DNA of 38,299 nucleotides from a virus, in the IMG/VR virus record IMGVR_UViG_3300025645_000179, positions 1 to 38,299 of that record. One strand, 5' to 3'. The notes beneath the pieces were generated by a model that worked only from the letters and a program-made list of their open reading frames with translations, made no database searches and was not told where the DNA came from. A program made the translations under genes and the position numbers. Below, piece by piece: positions 36,257 through 38,299 of this stretch. The stretch's first letter is position 1. Each line of letters starts with the position of its first letter.

Positions 36257-38299
36257 AAGCTGCGCTGGTCAGCGGGAACCCCCTCGCCCACGGCGGCAGG
36301 ATCGCCATGAGCCGCTGCACCTCGGCCACATCCCCCTGACCGATGGGAACCTCGAACACGCCTTCGTCGTGGACGTGCAGAACGACGGGGTAGCCGGCGC
36401 GCTCGCAAGCCATCATGCCATGCGCCAGCAGGTCGCGGCACAGTGCCTGCACAACGTTCTCCCACTCCAGCCCGCCGTAGAGCGACACGTCACCCCACGC
36501 ATTGCGGCGGCTATCCCAGCCCTCAACGATCACCTGGCGGCGAGTGCGCTCGTATGTGTCACCGTAGGCATCCGTCAGTTCCTCCTTCGTCTCCTTGATG
36601 CGCGGGCGGAAGTAGGAGAGCGGCCGGCCGGACGGCAGGTAGATGTAGAGGAAGCTCTGGTTCCGCGCGCAGTAGACACGGACGCGGCCGTTGAACAGCA
36701 GGATAATCTCGCCGGGGTTCGAGACAGCTTCGATCACGGCGTCCTGCAAATCCCACCAGCCCTGTACGATGCGCGGGTGGCCGGAGCGCCAGCCGTCAAC
36801 GACATAGCGGAAGGCGGTCCACTGGTCTTGCGACAAGCCAAACTTGGCGCTGCGCTCGTACTTCGCAGCAGCGGCGTCCCACCCTTCCACGGTCGCGGCG
36901 GGCTTCACAGCCGCCAGGAGGTTGTCCGGCTTGACCCCGTAGTTCGCGCCCATGTTCATGAACGCACCCACCGCACCCTGGTAGCCGAGCGACAGTTCCT
37001 GCACCTTGCCGATCTGGCGCTTCGGCCCCTTGCCGATGCTCTCGACAGGCTCGCCGAACGACTTGCTGTAGGCGAGCTTGTACAGGTCCGGCCCGGTGCC
37101 AGCGTCGTAGGCGAGGAAGGCTTCGATCTTCCAGTGCTCGTCATTCAGCCACGCGGACCCGCGCCCTTCGACGTTTGAGTAGTCGCAGCCGATGAGTTCG
37201 TGGCCGTCCGCCGCAACGATCATGGCGCGCGTGCATTTGCCTACGGCCTTCATTGGCACCAAGCCGATCAACTCGCACCAGTCCACCGCGTCTTTCGGAG
37301 AGCCCGCATCCCGGAGGATCGTCAGCATCTGCTCGACGAGCGGGCCGTCTTCATCCGGGTCGATGCGCTCCAGATTGTGGGGCTGGTAGAGCTGCCCGGC
37401 CCACCGGCCAGTCGATGCCTTGTGGTAGGTGAGCAGCCCGCGTGCGCGCTCGTCGAAGCCGACGCATCGCAGCCCCGCGCCGTACTTCGCCAGGCTTGTT
37501 GCCTTGGCCCCGAGCCGCCGCAGCCCTACAGCCGCCTCGGCTGGACCGTCGTCGAAGAGCTTGGCGTGCGCAATGATGTCTTCTACCTCGCCCTTTCCGA
37601 GGCTTGTCACTGGAATGCCCCGGCCGTTCAGCCAGTCCTTCAGGCGCTGGACTTGCGTCGTCTTCGGGACCGCGCCTTCGGTGACACGGTCGATCTCGAT
37701 GTCAACGCGGCGCTTGGCCTCGTCCAGGAAGGCGTCGGCTCGCCGCATCAGTTGCGTGTCGAGCCGGAAGCCGCGCATGTTGACGACCAGGTCGAAGTGG
37801 TAGATGTCGCGTTCGCTGTCCGACATCTGCGGCAGCGTCGTATCGATGTCGCACTCGGCTTCAACGTCGTCGCCGCAGTAGACATCGAACTCGTTGAACT
37901 TGTCGGGGTAGTCTTCCGGCTCGTGCCAGTAAATTTTGTTCGGGTCTTCCGTCTTCGTCGGTTTTCGCGGGACGCAGAAGAACTGGATCAGTGCCTTGCC
38001 GGCGGGGTTCTTCTTGTGCTTGACCCGCATCAACGTGGTGACACCGTCGAGTGACCCGAGCAGCGACATGATGTGCGCGCGGGCCATGGTGCAGTCCATC
38101 TGGTGGGGCGACAGCTTGCCCCACCCCATGCGTTCGCAGACGTAGGTCCAGATGGCAAGCTCGAACAGCGCACTGTGCGCGCACACCGTCGCACCCGAGG
38201 CGACGGCGGAGATCAGTTCGACCGGCGGCGGGTCGCCCCGCCGCCAGCCATTCACAGGGCCTCGTCCCCACTCGTCTTCGATGCACCACCGGGCCAGGA
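36231..38299 (-). CDS. DNA polymerase family A, main part (5' end at 1-228)
   Basis: Template-directed DNA synthesis for phage replication. In full-gene numbering (720 residues) an exonuclease domain (ExoII AHSALFE near 74, a DVEAECD segment near 176) precedes a polymerase domain. Motif A is GCDYSNVEGRG near residue 403, motif B is the helix around KVQELSLGYQGAVG near 463, and motif C is VHDEGVFE near 676, with its HDE signature. The gene ends WRDKRYVK and its TGA overlaps the ATG of the next gene (ATGA). Bases after 38165 are the terminal overlap, so the right-hand 134 bases duplicate part of 1-228. A start at an internal GTG near 38255 would remove ExoI and is wrong. Neighbours (ssDNA-binding protein, nuclease, primase-helicase, SNF2 helicase) form a self-contained replication set. 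No T7-like RNA polymerase accompanies it. Confidence 0.95.
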   Translation of the reverse strand, partial: LARWCIEDEWGRGPVNGWRRGDPPPVELISAVASGATVCAHSALFELAIWTYVCERMGWGKLSPHQMDCTMARAHIMSLLGSLDGVTTLMRVKHKKNPAGKALIQFFCVPRKPTKTEDPNKIYWHEPEDYPDKFNEFDVYCGDDVEAECDIDTTLPQMSDSERDIYHFDLVVNMRGFRLDTQLMRRADAFLDEAKRRVDIEIDRVTEGAVPKTTQVQRLKDWLNGRGIPVTSLGKGEVEDIIAHAKLFDDGPAEAAVGLRRLGAKATSLAKYGAGLRCVGFDERARGLLTYHKASTGRWAGQLYQPHNLERIDPDEDGPLVEQMLTILRDAGSPKDAVDWCELIGLVPMKAVGKCTRAMIVAADGHELIGCDYSNVEGRGSAWLNDEHWKIEAFLAYDAGTGPDLYKLAYSKSFGEPVESIGKGPKRQIGKVQELSLGYQGAVGAFMNMGANYGVKPDNLLAAVKPAATVEGWDAAAAKYERSAKFGLSQDQWTAFRYVVDGWRSGHPRIVQGWWDLQDAVIEAVSNPGEIILLFNGRVRVYCARNQSFLYIYLPSGRPLSYFRPRIKETKEELTDAYGDTYERTRRQVIVEGWDSRRNAWGDVSLYGGLEWENVVQALCRDLLAHGMMACERAGYPVVLHVHDEGVFEVPIGQGDVAEVQRLMAILPPWARGFPLTSAAWRDKRYVK
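38166..38299. repeat. Terminal overlap, right copy
   Basis: Same sequence as 1-134 apart from one base (C at 38173). It should be trimmed when the genome is drawn as a circle. Confidence 0.92.

Overview
The window is a complete tailed-phage genome of the T7-like (podovirus) type, opened inside its DNA polymerase gene. The last 134 bases (38166-38299) repeat bases 1-134 with one mismatch, and the polymerase reading frame runs across the join without a break. The unit is therefore a circle (or circularly permuted molecule) of 38,165 bp. The DNA is GC-rich. The structural genes follow the order of T7-like virions, but no phage RNA polymerase, integrase, CI-type repressor/integration module or recognisable tRNA is present. 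Transcription therefore probably uses host RNA polymerase, and several good sigma70-type promoters are visible. The host is most likely a GC-rich proteobacterium; I cannot name it from sequence alone.

Layout: two divergent arms leave a gene-free control region (about 8.27-8.88 kb) and meet at 33.06 kb. The leftward (minus) arm carries early and replication genes. Reading leftward from 8.04 kb these are two low-GC unknown genes, a protein with twelve 11-residue repeats beside a broken partial copy of itself, a 43-residue membrane protein, an HTH protein, a RusA resolvase, a NrdR-like zinc ribbon, a SNF2-type helicase, an unknown 155-residue protein, a Cas4/RecB-like nuclease (DUF2800), a DUF2815 ssDNA-binding protein, and family-A DNA polymerase across the join. 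Then follow a nucleotidyltransferase-like protein, an unknown 70-residue protein, a winged-helix-like protein and a primase-polymerase/RepA-type helicase fusion ending at 33.06 kb.

The rightward (plus) arm carries late genes: small membrane and unknown proteins, small-terminase-like protein, DUF6378-like protein, large terminase, portal, small head genes, scaffold with a Gly-Gln repeat tract, major capsid, decoration-like protein, tail tubular A and B, four internal virion proteins (GNAT-like, gp14-like, transglycosylase, 1434-residue giant), beta-helix tail spike, peptidase endolysin, holin-like protein, overlapping Rz/Rz1-like spanins, a membrane coiled-coil protein and a 46-residue ORF. 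Most neighbours overlap as ATGA or TGATG, implying translational coupling. The capsid gene is insulated by a terminator and a fresh promoter upstream and another terminator after the decoration gene.

The most interesting signal is a repeated regulatory module. Three leftward promoters (TTGAC[A/C]-N17-TAnnnn) each carry the same inverted repeat, CGCATA-N6-TATGCG, over the -10 box at identical spacing. Two of the three drive a gene whose product looks like a DNA-binding protein. Other notable features are the tandem-duplicated repeat-protein cassette, a duplicated translation-start module, a short D-W motif shared by replication proteins, and an Asn/Ser difference in the polymerase exonuclease motif between the two copies of the terminal overlap.
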